A stretch of 64,000 nucleotides of DNA from Isoetes taiwanensis (GCA_021234155.1 JAJEKV010000026.1:1116001-1180000); one strand, 5' to 3'; shown: positions 11,584-22,130, counted from the stretch's first letter. The notes: generated by a model from the sequence alone, not told the origin. Numbers and translations are program-made.

Positions 11584-11598
11584 AAGATCAATCACGAA

Positions 11599-11735
11599 AT
11601 GGCTCTGATCATACCGGACTTAAATGCCACGGGATACACCTACAAGAAAATGTACAGGCAAGAAAATCATTACGCCACACAAGAAGAAATCGAGTCTGTT
11701 TGGGGACCGAAAGTATTAGGAAAATCCACTTACAG
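11599..11735 (+). CDS. E1 first plus-strand exon (WGPK protein, N-terminus)
   Basis: An ATG at 11,599 in good context (GAAATGGC) opens 45 codons starting MALIIPDLNATGY and containing EEIESVWGPKVLGKSTYR. It ends at a GT donor at 11,736 (ACAG/GTGGG); without splicing a TAG follows six codons later. The Trp-Gly-Pro-Lys block recurs in the minus-strand protein at the right end of E2 (32,032-32,244), supporting it as a shared gene of this element family. I do not recognise the family. The downstream exon phase could not be resolved, so only this exon is called. Confidence 0.55.
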
Positions 11736-12066
11736 GTGGGTTGCATTCTAGATTCGGGGATGCCCATGATTCTCTGTTGTTTAGAATATTGTTTTGTTTC
11801 ATCATGCAGGTTGAAGAATCTGAGCAAGGAGAGGTATAATGAATATATGTGCCTTTACTACCTATTTTTTCCAAGGGGGGTTCACCTAATGGTCACGTAT
11901 GGACCAACTGCGTGAACGTTTAGGGTTTTCTTTTGGGGTGAGTCGACCGTCTACGGTTGAGTTCTCATGCGGTCGAAAGCCCATACTTCCGGCTTTGAAC
12001 GTGAAGGGAGCAAAGGCGGGAAGGAGAGATCCGTAGGTGGTCGATTTGGGCTGTTCAATCTGGCAG

Positions 12067-12182
12067 ATAGAACAGGGTTTTTTGCCTAAACGACTTGTAT
12101 GCCGTTTTGCAAAACCTTATGAGCCTGGTGCTTATGTGCCATACTGGAATGGGTACGAAGTAGCCGCATTTCAGCACAGAAG
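12067..12182 (+). CDS. E1 exon-like segment (KPYEPGAYVPYWNGY)
   Basis: After CTGGCAG (12,061-12,066) a 116-base segment stays open in one frame and reads FLPKRLVCRFAKPYEPG and then VPYWNGYEVAAFQHR. It ends at a donor, AGAAG/GTAAAG, at 12,183. A third open segment follows ATGGTCAG near 12,262. It looks like the continuation of the WGPK gene, but joining it directly to the exon at 11,599-11,735 gives a stop, so another exon, another splice site or a lesion must intervene. Function unknown. Confidence 0.4.
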
Positions 12183-12459
12183 GTAAAGTTTGGATCCTAG
12201 CCTGTGGTATTTTCATCCATTTTGAATCTAAGCTTTGTTCATTTTGGATTTTAATGGTCAGGTGGGCGCCAATGCATCATACCGAATGAAGTTTTATCTT
12301 CGGTTCTCGGTGGTGCCCGGGTATGATTTTGAGTTACATTCAAGGAGACATATACAAAGGCGTTTTTTCTAGAGCTCCAAAGAAACAATTTCAACAGTTC
12401 AAGATCCCAATAATTAAACGGGAGCTTCCAAATCGTAGACTTAGCCGCATTTCATAACT

Positions 12460-12948
12460 TTAGACCTCGGTTAGAAATGGCGAGTAGTAAATAAGTTGTC
12501 GGGCTGGTTTTGCGTTGTTTTGCTCTGCAAGTATAATACCGCATGGGTTCCTGTTAGTAACTTTTGCAGAGTTTTCATCTAGGTTGCTTATTGTCTTTGT
12601 GATTCCCAAGCAACCAGCCAGTTGTCTTTTTATTTTTGCATGCCAACTGCTCTTCCAAATCTTCCCAAGGTATTCTTTCATCTTATTCATGTTTGTAATG
12701 CCATAAATTTCAATTTCAAAAAGTCTAGAGGTCTTATTGTCTCTTATTGTTTGCATGATGCGATTTGCCCTAGGAGTGTAGCTTAGAAAGCCTGTTTTAT
12801 CTACAGTGTCCCCATAACTCCAAGAACATTCCCTTGCTTTCCATTTCAAGCCTTTTATGTCCATATTTCGAAAGACATGTAGGTTAACATGTTGCCTAAC
12901 TTGGACATGTGTGTTGGACTTCGGTACTTTTCCTGTAGTATTGATCAC
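12460..12948 (-). CDS. Uncharacterised 162-aa open frame
   Basis: A single uninterrupted minus-strand frame of 162 codons with balanced composition, Lys/Arg-rich, containing WKARECSWSYGDTVDKTGF and EIYGITNMNKMKEYLGKIW. No family is recognised, and no catalytic motif, signal peptide or membrane segment is visible. It lies between plus-strand exons of E1, in opposite orientation, so it may be a nested insertion or a decayed retroelement piece. The composition is less biased than chance frames nearby, which is the only reason it is listed. Confidence 0.3.
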   Translation of the reverse strand: MINTTGKVPKSNTHVQVRQHVNLHVFRNMDIKGLKWKARECSWSYGDTVDKTGFLSYTPRANRIMQTIRDNKTSRLFEIEIYGITNMNKMKEYLGKIWKSSWHAKIKRQLAGCLGITKTISNLDENSAKVTNRNPCGIILAEQNNAKPARQLIYYSPFLTEV

Positions 12949-15660
12949 CCTTTTTCTTCTCTGTTGTGAACAGGTATGTTGCGTTTCTGTGTTTGAGGGA
13001 CCTCTTTGGGAGCAATTTCGTCATCAATATTTATATTGAACTTGGTTCCTAGGTCAGTGTTGTCATTTTCAATGTACCAAATGTTAATGTGTGTTATGCT
13101 ATCGGTGGCGAGAGGGGCGTTATTGTTCTTGATCCATTTGCCCTTTTTATTTAACTAGCATCCCATAAAATGTTGCATGCTGGGCTTTGGATGGTGTGAA
13201 GAATAACATAGGCCCTTATAGAACTTTTATAGACGTTAATAGAGCTTTCTCTTGTTTTCAATTTATAGAACGTCTTTAACTATCTGGCCTTTACCCAGAA
13301 GGAACTCTGCAAGCCGTTTTCAAGAAAGGATCTTAAAGCCATTCAGCATGCAATCATTTCTGTTATTGGATGGCAAATGAGCAGTCAAATATTTGATACT
13401 ACAAATAGCTCGCAAATCTTTAATTGTTAATTGTTGTCACGCCATGTAAGTTGGTTATCATTTTGAATACGTTGTTTATTGATTTTGGTTGATCTGTAAT
13501 AAAAGTTGTTTGCGAAAAGAGTTTGAGCATGCAAATCATTTACAGATGTCCCAAGAAAAACCTGAAGAAAGAATGCAAAGAGAAGTGTTACATCAGGTCA
13601 TTTATTTCAATATATCTTGTGCTTTTCACGCATTAACAATCTCATTTGCCGCATTGGGATTTTTAATGTGGCTGTGTAAGAGAAAGCCCGCTGCACTAGT
13701 CCCTATAATATATGTGAGTACATGACTATTTGCTAGCATGTGCTTCATGTAATGTGTGTTCAAACTAAGACAATATGTTAGCAGGAAAGTGCTCTACAAC
13801 CAGTATCCTTAAAATTGCATGGCTTATTAGAGTTGGACATAGATCTCTAGATCATTGTAGCTATGGTTATTGAGGTAATACCTCTAAGTCATTGTATAGT
13901 GGGCAAAACACTTAGCATTGTAATCTCAGGCTTTTATACTGCAACTTAGCATCATTCTTCTGTATGTAGTGCATGTGCTTTGCAAGTAGTTCTGGATGCT
14001 ACTTTAGTTGAGAAAGAGAAACTGCAGCACAAAGGGTAGAGAAATACTAAAGATTGTTTCCGAGGTTGAACAAAATAGAAGGAAGAATGTCATGCAAACT
14101 CTTGTTTATCTAAACCATTATTTAGCTATCTTTGAACGAAACATAGAGGTGATGGAGTCTGAACACTGCAGCTACAAAATGAAATTCAAGGACTGTTTGT
14201 TAATTTCTTTAATCGCATATATATGCGATTCCAACTTGGTTCGAGAGAAGATAATGCTCAAGTGTACATGTTTATTCAACATATATGCGATTCGAACTTG
14301 GTAAGCATAATTCAACTTTTAAATTTTCTATTTGGTGAGGAATTTCTATTTATCCACCTATATGTGTTTCTTTGTAGCTCGCAGTGAGGACTTTGATTGG
14401 TAACACAAAGAAGAAAGCAGTCATTGTGCTAATTTTGATCAAATATTAGGCAAATTCTAAGGACGTTCTCGTTTATGAGCCACACCCACATCTTCAAAAC
14501 ATTCTAAATATCTGGATCATCAATGAACAAGAGTCTTAATTTGAACTTGCTGGAGCATGATTACATGGAAAATGAAAAGCCGTTCCAAGTCTCAAATTCT
14601 ATTATACAAAAGGTGTTGATTTATTGTTTTTGTCGAAGGCCTTGCAAGATTTTCAATGCAAAGCATTCAATTAGAAATAGCATGAGTCTGTGTAGGAGAG
14701 TTACATTTTTTGCTCAGTAATAGTTTTCAATGCCATGTCTATATTACTAGTTTCATGCAGGTTTGTAAATTTTGGAAGTTAGTGCCACATGGATGCCAAT
14801 TGATGTACTTCTGAATGTGCTTTCCAATGTGACACGTTGCATATCTTAAAAAAAAAATGTCTGCTATGTAATTTTGTAAACAAGAATTGCTTCGCATGCC
14901 GTTATATGGTTGCATATGATGCCTATGCTCTACGAATGTTAGAAGTTTGTGTTCGTGAAATAAGCTGTCTCAACTAGCAAAAATAACCATAACAATATGA
15001 ACTCAAGATGTTAACAAATTATAGGTTAATCATACTACTTCTAGAAACAAGTGAAGGGAATCTACAAACCTTTTGAAAGAGCATTGTGGCATATAGCAAA
15101 ACAAATAGATATTAGCACAAGGGAGTGGTACTGGAAAAATGTAGAGAATGTTGTCTCATAAAGTTGACTTCATGTGATCCAACTTGACAACATGAACCAT
15201 TTTACATTGCACCAACTTTGCAAGAGACAACTGCCATTACTTTTTATGGGGCATGTCATTTAATATTAGGCCTCTCTTTGGAATTGAGCTTGACTATCAA
15301 GGGTTAACTTTGACTTATGGCGCTAACTTTGACCTTGAGGTACTTTATCTTCATGGGTTAGCAATCATTTGGCATTCTAATAGCATTTCATTCTAATAGC
15401 ATTCTAAACTAGTTCTCAAGTCCAATGGTGTAATGGGAAAAATATTTCGATTATTCACCTCCTCTGTTGCATAGGCCCCGTGATCAATCTGCCATGTTTA
15501 CCCTGGAACGTGACCAACTCAACGTGGTGGTCCGTGCAAGCATATGGTCCATGCAAGCATATGGTACAAAGTCGGAAAGGGATTATATAATTTGGCACAA
15601 TCAATCGTAAATCTACGGATAGGGGCTATATTGTATGTTAGTTCGAAAAACCGTATGGTA
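12949..15660. other. E1 interior, no convincing gene
   Basis: AT-rich sequence with short frames of no recognisable family. A phrase CATATATGCGATTC.AACTTGGT occurs twice (about 14,214-14,242 and 14,279-14,301). This may be intron sequence of the E1 plus-strand gene or decayed insertions. Confidence 0.4.
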
Positions 15661-15669
15661 TGGGTTTTT

Positions 15670-15957
15670 CTACTCCAAAAAGTCGTATACATGGGTTTTT
15701 CTATGACCCCTCGAACGCAGATGCCATCTGTCCATATATAGAGGTGCACCCCCCGGGATTTTTTCAGTGATTTTCCCCGAGATTCTTCTTACAGCTTGAG
15801 GAGGCTTGAATTGTGGCCTAGTCATTTCAAGAGAGGAAGCATCAGCTGTGGCATGTTGCTCTGCTTCCTCACTATTTGAAATGCTTGCATGCTTCCTCTT
15901 ACGTTGGGACATAGAGGCTTTAGACCCTTTTTCTCTTAACTGTTGCCAGAAACTCAA
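15670..15957 (-). CDS. Possible exon of an unknown basic/acidic protein
   Basis: A minus-strand open frame of 95 codons with a plausible internal start MSQRKRKHASISNSEEAE, a nuclear-localisation-like cluster followed by an acidic, Ser-rich stretch. The first residues (MSFWQQLREKG) could be upstream coding or leader. Nothing else identifies it. It opposes the plus-strand gene block of E1 and could be part of a separate nested insertion. Confidence 0.25.
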   Translation of the reverse strand: MSFWQQLREKGSKASMSQRKRKHASISNSEEAEQHATADASSLEMTRPQFKPPQAVRRISGKITEKIPGGAPLYMDRWHLRSRGHRKTHVYDFLE

Positions 15958-16339
15958 CCAGTTTATTTCTTTTCCTTTGTGTGAAGGTAATACGCAACAG
16001 CCATAGTCTGTGAGGCCATGCCCTCTTCTTCTGGAACCACCATATGATGCAATTTAATATTGGAACTGTTATGTTCCAGCAAGGTCTAGCAAGCTTGAAC
16101 AATCAGGTACACCACTTACTTCTTCATTTGGGTGTGTTGTAAGTTATGTGTAGGAAATTTGTGTTGCTAGTTTCGAGTTGTGGTGGATAATTTCAGTTCA
16201 CAGTAGTATGTAGCTCCAAATGTGTTACAGGACAGTCATATGGTGCCAATTATATGTTAATAATGTAGTTTGTAGCATATATAGTGTCACATATAGTACC
16301 AAACGTGGTATATGTGATGTTAGATATGGTGATACTTGT

Positions 16340-16665
16340 GAATGGTGGATTGTCTGCCATATGTGGTGCCAACTGTTGCGCTAAATATTGCACCACGCTA
16401 TCTGCCACATATGGGGTGGTGGATGCCTGCCGGATGTGGTGCGTTCTGTGTATTGTGGTGCCACATGTGGTGTCTAATGTGGCACCACTATGGATCCACA
16501 TTTTGCACCTTTGACGCCATTTGTGGTGCGAAGTAATGGATTGCCATATGTGGTGCCTTGGGTGCATTGTGGTGCCACACCACATGTGGTGAATATGACG
16601 CCATTTGTGGTGCAAAGTTTGTCATGATGGAATTTGTGGTGTGTAAAGTGGTGCCTGTTGTGTCA
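16340..16665. repeat. TGTGGTG motif cluster
   Basis: About ten copies of TGTGGTG, often as ATTTGTGGTGC or ATATGTGGTGCC, lie within about 300 bases, irregularly spaced at 15-50 bases, along with CCAC complements. The motif also forms arrays near 20.3-20.6 kb, 34.75 kb and (as CACCACA) 43.4-44.0 kb, all inside E1, and is present next to both E1 ends. Confidence 0.8.
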
Positions 16666-16694
16666 TGTGGTACTAACCTTGGATTACTTTCCAG

Positions 16695-17237
16695 TTGAAT
16701 TCAACAGGACACTGGGAGAATGGATCAACTCTACAAGATCAGAAGTGATTCAGTGTAAGGCAAGGTTGCAAACTTGTGATCAAAGCCTGCAGGTGCTACA
16801 AATGAAGGTTCAGCAACTTGAGTTCCAGACCGAGAAGATGAATAAAGATTTAAAAAAATGGGAAGGAATGATTAAGGATAAACCAAGTCGTGCGGGGGCG
16901 GTGATTCGGGCTATATGCCAAGATACGAGGCCGAAATGAAGGAACTATTACGTAACTTGAGCGGACAAAAATCGAAGAGCTTAATCTTGTCGGCCGGGGA
17001 AGCAAACACAACAAAGATTGAAAGTGCCGGAGCCAAGGTTAGAGAGGTTTCGTCTTGCAAGGACCGTCTTCCTTTATTTGTCTTGGATCCACTACTTCCG
17101 GACCTTGATAAGGTGAAGATTATGGTAGTGGTGTCCATTCTGTGGCAAGATCCTCCGGTGGATGGGGAAACCACTACCAACTTTGATTCTTTGAATGCAA
17201 TCACCAATACCATCTTCCATGTCTGCTCAGCCTCTTG
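16695..17237 (+). pseudogene. E1 coiled-coil protein segment (frameshifted)
   Basis: After an acceptor (TTTCCAG at 16,694) the frame reads NRTLGEWINSTRSEV and then a heptad-rich stretch (DQSLQVLQMKVQQLEFQTEK) typical of a coiled coil. Near 16,890-16,915 the reading moves to another frame, continuing as EMKELLRNLSGQKSKS and ending at about 17,237 with a donor-like GAG/GTACTT nearby. The frame change means a 1-nt indel or an unrecognised short intron. E2 carries a coiled-coil exon in the equivalent place of its convergent gene block (31,162-31,735), so this is probably the same cargo slot, but the sequences are not obviously alike. Confidence 0.45.
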
Positions 17238-17529
17238 AGGTACTTCATAACAAAATTCCTGAAGTGCTTAGTATAATTGTATTCTCATTGACAAATTTGT
17301 GTTCACTTTGCAGGATTTGTAATCACTGTTGCATTGAGAATTGTTGTCATGAATTTTCTACAACATGGGTACAAGCCTTAGGTGTGAGTAGGGAGGATCA
17401 AAAGCAACTTCAAGCTACTGAGGCACTTACAGGTGAGCACTTATAGGTAGCTTAGTTTACATGCTAAGGGCCTGATGTAAGTGACAGATGCCAATTAGGA
17501 TTAGTGGACTTCCTAATCTTTCACCCTAG

Positions 17530-17649
17530 CTTAGTCTCTTTCGTTTGTCATGTTTGATGTATCTAATTTGCCCCCTAGGATGAGGTCGCTCACTCATTTC
17601 AGGTGGCGAATTAGATACATCAAGCAGGAAACTCGAAAAGGGAGTAAGC
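17530..17649. mobile_element. Foldback (MITE-like) element, copy 1
   Basis: CTTAGTCTCTTTCG at 17,530 is answered by CGAAAAGGGAGTAAG at 17,634-17,648. The core 17,554-17,622 is a near-perfect hairpin, TTGATGTATCTAATT...AATTAGATACATCAA. A second copy with diverged bases lies at 17,709-17,832. Both are in an intron-like interval of E1. Confidence 0.7.
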
Positions 17650-17708
17650 CCGACATAAAACAAGATAGCAATCTTTCATCCTGGCTTAGTCTCTTCCATC
17701 CTGGCTGG

Positions 17709-17832
17709 CTTAGTCTCTTTTGCTTCTCCTATTTTTTGTATCTAAAGTGCCCCCTGGGATGAGATCGCTCGCTCATTTTAGGGGACACTTTAGATATATA
17801 AAAACAGGAACATCGTAAAGAGAGTAAAAAAG
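17709..17832. mobile_element. Foldback (MITE-like) element, copy 2
   Basis: Same layout as 17,530-17,649: CTTAGTCTCTTTTG at the left, TAAAGAGAGTAA at the right, and a core hairpin TTTGTATCTAAAGTG..CACTTTAGATATATAAA (17,733-17,804). The two copies share the loop region with ATGAG..TCGCTC.CTCAT, so they are duplicates of one foldback unit. Confidence 0.7.
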
Positions 17833-17891
17833 TCTGGAGCTTAGTTAAAAAAACCAAAGCATAGTTACAATCAATTGTGATTCAATTCTAG

Positions 17892-19185
17892 GTTTGCAGA
17901 GCATGGTGCCGTTTACTAATTCAGGTCTAACTATTCATACTGGTGGCAATGACTTTGTGAGTCCATATAGCACACCAAAAAGGGAATTATTTTCTACCCT
18001 CAAAGGTAACCAAGTCTTGTTTGATGCAATTGGGATATGTAGCTTACTTCTTCATCCCTACTTTGTAGATATAGAGGTACAATGTGGTCAGTTAGTGGGA
18101 CAAGACACTCGCACCCCTTCGAAAGCATTAGACACAGATAGAAACTCGGGCAAATCAGAAGATGCATCAGGTTACAGAAACTCGGACAAATTAGTAGATG
18201 TCAACAAATCAGTAGGTGCATCAAGTCAAGCTCCAGTAGGTGCTCCAACTGGACAACAATCTGCCAGATCAGCAGATGCATTAAGTCATGCTCCACACCA
18301 ATATCTGCCAAATCGGCAGATGCATCAGGTTATGATCTGAACAAATCGTTCGGTGAATGTAAGTCACAAGGTAACTTCCAACCTTTTGTGCCTGTCTTCT
18401 TTTTAATTTGACCCATATAGTTACCGAATCTGTTAAATTTTTGCAGCTGGAAGTGTCTCAGAGAAAAAGCAAGAGCAGAAAAGAAATGCTGAAGCAGAAG
18501 TTTCCAGCCCTGCACCAACTCTGTCCATGCAGAAGACTACAAGGTTAAGCCCAATCCTGCTTGTTTTTTACTACAATGGAGTTCTGGGTAGAAGCTATGA
18601 CAAGAGTGAGTTACTACCCACTGCCAAAGAAGTTGGTGTTAAGTTGATCACACTTAACAGAACCAAGTGGGTAGTAACTAGACCAGGCTGGGCCGAGTTC
18701 ATAGATTGGTGCAGTCAGAATTTTCATATAGCACTTTGGTCCAGCCTGCAGGCTCAAAACTTGAGAATCATAGTTAAGGGAGCATTGATGAAACACAAGG
18801 ACAAATTCAAGTTCATATGGAATCAGGATCAGTGTACCAACACAAATTTATTTAACAGTAAAAAGCCAATTTTTTTGAAGCACCTCAAAAAGGTCTACGA
18901 CGAATTTCCAGGTTTCACAAAAGAGAACGTGCTTCTCATTGATGACAGCAGATACAAAGGGTACCTCAATGAGCCAAACACCATGATCTGTCCAAACAAA
19001 TTTGGCCCCGACGGCGAGTAGATGGCAATTTTCTCATGAATGATCTAAAGGTTTGGCTTCAGGGGTTGTTGAAGGCAGGGAATGTGCAAAGTTATGTCGA
19101 AAGCAACAAAATGCTGAATATGTTTGACATTGAGAGTCAAATTTGTATTAATATGATGAAAAAACATAGAACTAAAGCCTAGAAA
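17892..19185 (+). pseudogene. E1 FCP1/NIF-like (HAD phosphatase fold) gene, decayed
   Basis: Exons appear to be 17,892-18,005, 18,069 to about 18,370 (Ser/Asp-rich, with repeated DAS..NSDK phrases) and 18,447-19,021, with GT-AG borders. The last exon reads ILLVFYYNGVLGRSYD, then TRPGWAEFIDWCSQNF, ALWSSLQ and VLLIDDSRYKGYL. These match, in order, the FCP1-like phosphatase motifs (D-x-N-G-V, RPG..eF, vwSS, iDDs.K). The nucleophilic Asp of motif I is Tyr here, so catalysis would be lost. A stop (19,019-19,021) follows GPDGE, but one base off the frame continues sensibly (VDGNFLMNDLKVWLQ) to a TAG at 19,183-19,185, marking a 1-nt deletion. It sits between the coiled coil and the peptidase of E1. 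E2 has no visible counterpart. Confidence 0.65.
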
Positions 19186-19317
19186 TAGTATTATTGTGTA
19201 TATGATGTAACCTCTCTTGACTTTTTAATATAAACAAAGTTTTACTTCAATTGTTCATTTCTTGGCTCCTCAAGGTTTTCAATGATCTTCCATTTGCTGA
19301 ATGTAAACTTACACCAC

Positions 19318-20207
19318 CAGCACGAGGACTGCAGTGTTAAGAGCGCACATCCGACCAGAACACTTGCCACTTGAAGTGTTTAAAGGACAGCAGGAGCCTC
19401 TTGTGCTTGATCAAGAGGCAATCAGAATATTGGAGAAAAGTAGGGATTGGTTCAGTGACAAGATAGTCCATTTCTTCATGAGGTTAGTAATTTAATATAA
19501 ACAACTCAGATTTGAAGTCTTTTGTTGTTTCTTAAATCATCTTGTTTTACCAGACCTTGGACTTTGGCAGGTGTATGCACCAATTCTGCATCAAGCATGA
19601 CATGGAACAGAGGTTCCATTTCATGGATCCGCTCATTTACACATTATTGTCGAACGAGCTTGCTTCAAAGGACAAACTGTTGAACCCTCAACTTGCAATT
19701 TCGGAATGTACCATTCTGCTAGCATGTTATCAGCAGCACTGGACAGTGTATGTCGTTGTAGGTCTTGGAGGTCAGCCAGTTAAATGTCAGCCAGGTGTGT
19801 ACCATTTTGACAGCCTAGAAATGTACAAGGGCTCCGAGCCTGTCATGAGTTTTGTTGAGGATGCAAACACAAAATTCCCAAGCACCATAAAGCTGCGCCA
19901 CAAGAAAATTACAAGTTCCCCACTTTCGGTCGATTCTTTGGTCGTGGTGGTCGCTTTATATGTGTCTTTGTAAAGAAAGTTGTGGCTGCAGTAATGCAAG
20001 ACTTGGACATACTATCCCAATGCAAGGTGAGTTCGTAAAGTTGAAGGTATTACTCATCCAATGTGAGGTCTGGTATGTTTGTTGCAGGGTGTACCAATTT
20101 CTAGTGGCGAGCTGTTGGACACGCGCAGAATGATGATTGATGTTGTGAAGCACAGTTGCTCTAGTAATGAAGCTGAGGTTGACAGATCAATAGATCTTTA
20201 CTTGTAA
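19318..20207 (+). pseudogene. E1 C48 (Ulp1/SUMO-protease-like) peptidase, decayed
   Basis: Exons: about 19,318-19,480 (IRPEHLPLEVFKGQQ..WFSDKIVHFFMR, ending at a GT donor); from 19,571 (DMEQRFHFMDPLIYTLL) through QQHWTVYVVVG and VYHFDSLEMY; and 20,092-20,207 (GVPISSGELLDTRRM to a TAA). The His of HWTVYVV and the Asp of HFDSL fit the C48 catalytic His and Asp. The Gln..Cys block is damaged: around 19,925-19,960 the reading must change frame to reach GRFICVFVKKVVAAVMQDL, and no DCG motif is found. C48 enzymes cleave SUMO-like modifiers; in plant transposons such domains are usually cargo. Convergent with the E1 transposase, as in E2. Confidence 0.6.
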
Positions 20208-20221
20208 TCACATGTTTGTAT

Positions 20222-20782
20222 AGCCTAGGTGGCATGTTTGAGCCACCTTGGTATGTTGGAGCCTAGGTGGCATATTTGAGCCACCTTGGCATGCTTGAGC
20301 CTTTACATGACCTTTGTTACATGTTTGACTTTCATTGACCAACATGTTTGGTGATGCAAATGGTGCATGTGGTGAATCATGTGGTGCATTTAGTGAATCA
20401 TGTGGTGAATCATGTGGTGAATCATAGGTGGCATGTTGGAGCTTACGTGCCATGTTTGAGCCACCTTGGCATATTGGAGCCTAGGTGGCATATTTGAGCC
20501 ACCTTGGCATGCTTGAGCCTTTACATGACCTTTGTTACATGTTTGACTTTCATTGACCAACATGTTTGGTGATGCAAATGGTGCATGTGGTGAATCATGT
20601 GGTGCATTTGGTGAATCATGTGGTGAAACATAGGTGGCATGTTGGAGCCTAGGTGGCATGTTTGAAGCACCTTGGCATGTTGGAGCCTAGGTGGCATATT
20701 TGAGCTACCTTGGCATGCTTGAGCCTTTACATGACCTTTGTTACATGTTTGACTTTCATTGACCAACATGTTTGGTGAAGCG
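20222..20782. repeat. Tandem repeat, about 205-218 bp, 2.6 copies
   Basis: The phrase GCCTAGGTGGCATATTTGAG starts at 20,261, 20,479 and 20,684. Each unit continues with CCTTTACATGACCTTTGTTACATG and a run of CATGTGGTGAATCATGTGGTG. A related phrase (GCCTAGGTGGCATGCATGC) occurs alone at about 22,335. Minus-strand frames here (His/Pro/Ser-rich) repeat with the DNA and are not taken as genes. It follows directly on the peptidase stop. Confidence 0.85.
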
Positions 20783-21068
20783 TAAGTCAACAATTGAAGT
20801 CAACAATCAATTTACACTAGCTAATTATAACTAAAATTACTAAACAAGTGCCAAGCCAACATAATATGATTGGTGTCCAAAAACAAATGGCCAATTCAGG
20901 ATAGATATATATATATATATTTTTTTATGTTTTTTATAAAATAAAATAATGGTCATTTCGAGGTTATTATTAGTATATCCTACTAAATCATTACGATTAA
21001 GATACTAATGGTACAAAATCCTAAAATCGTAGCCTACGAAATTAATTTCACGCCAGCCTTTATAGGCT

Positions 21069-21621
21069 ATGGTCGTGAAGGAGAAGCATCGTCCAATTCC
21101 TTCCAACAGAATGTCGAAGTGCTGCCGCTCTCCCTCCAGCTCTGCCTCTCGCTCTGCCTCCCCTGGCCCTCATAAGCGCCGGAAACTGCTATCAATCCCT
21201 TTGGCTGAGGTCCTTGCCAGTTATGGCATAGGATCTTGGCCAATTTTTCATTTGCAGGAGCCCGATCCTGAGAGCCTACTACCCGAGAGCCCTGAGCCTG
21301 AGAGCTCTGATTCGTATTCCACCTCTTCTGAAAGCTCTGAAGATCTTTCGGAGCTTTCAGAAGAGGTGGAATCCTCCTCTAATTTTGATTCCTCTGATGA
21401 AGCTTCTTCTGATGATCCCCAAGATTCCCAAGATTCTGATAACGAATGGAGCGAAGACCAGACCGAAGAAGAAGAAGAGGTAGAAGACGAAGAAGAACAT
21501 GAATTTTTTTTGGAACTCCAAAATTTTCTACAGAGTAAGTAGCATGCATGCATTAAATTTTTGCTTTCTTTTATGTATTCTAAACTAATTTTCTTCACTT
21601 TTTCTTACAGATGAAGTTTGA
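21069..21621 (+). CDS. Acidic Ser/Glu-rich small protein, two exons
   Basis: Exon 1 opens at ATG 21,069 (an alternative start is ATG 21,111) and runs to a donor CAGA/GTAAGT at 21,535. The intron ends TTTCTTACAG at 21,610 and exon 2 adds Asn-Glu-Val and a TGA. Reading through unspliced also stops within three codons. The protein (about 158 aa) has an Arg/Ser-rich start with a PHKRRKL nuclear-localisation-like cluster, a short hydrophobic stretch, then a long Ser/Asp/Glu region with SSESSEDLSELSEEVESSS and EEEEEVEDEEE. It could be a nuclear regulator or histone/DNA-mimic type protein, but no family is recognised. It lies within E1 beyond the peptidase, with no frame lesions. Confidence 0.6.
21316..21372. 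repeat. 57-bp near-perfect palindrome in coding sequence
   Basis: ATTCCACCTCTTCTGAAAGC starts one arm at 21,316 and its exact reverse complement ends the other arm at 21,372. Arms match for at least 22 bases before one mismatch and a 1-base indel around a central AGATCT. In RNA it would fold into a stable hairpin. It lies in exon 1 of the acidic protein gene and encodes the SSESSEDLSELSEE part. Confidence 0.85.
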
Positions 21622-21654
21622 AGTCCCGGCTGTGCCACCTTTTTTTTTTTTCTT

Positions 21655-22130
21655 CTTCTTTTGATCAAGTTAGTCTACAGGCCTTTTGTGCCTTTGTATT
21701 TTTTTTTTAAAACAGATGGTATATAGGCCTTAGTGCTTTCATTTGATCTCACCCCCTTGTGAACTCACCCCTTGTGATACAGGCCTTAGTGCCTCTTTGT
21801 AATATATGATGGCCTTAGTGCCTTTTTGAATATATGATGGCCTTGTGCCTTTTTGAACCTTGTGTAAATTTCTAATTGGTATTACGGTATTTTTCTGTTT
21901 TAACATATGATGGCCTTGTGCCGATTTGTAATCCGTGCCTTGTGCCTTTTGTTTAATCGAGGAAAAAAGTTTGTAATGGCTTTGTGTCTTGTGTAAATTT
22001 GTGCCTTGTGTAAATTTCTAATTCTGTTTTACCACAGGCCTGTTTCTAAAAACAGATACCACAGGCCTTAGTGCCTTTCTTTGATCTCACCCATATGTCT
22101 AACAGGCCTTGTGCAAGTTTAATTCAGTTT
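21655..22130. repeat. Degenerate GGCCTTAGTGCCTTT repeats
   Basis: About a dozen variants of GGCCTTAGTGCCTTT, GGCCTTGTGCCTTTT and CCTTGTGTAAATTTCTAATT are scattered through this T-rich stretch, with TGATCTCACCC phrases between. It is the 3' flank of the acidic protein gene. No gene is visible. Confidence 0.75.

Noticed and set aside
16250-16615. Minus-strand His/Thr/Met-rich frame of 121 codons
   Set aside because: It follows the TGTGGTG motif array and repeats its codons.
20208-20793. Minus-strand frames with repeated His/Pro/Ser phrases
   Set aside because: They are translations of the 205-218 bp tandem repeat, repeating with its period.
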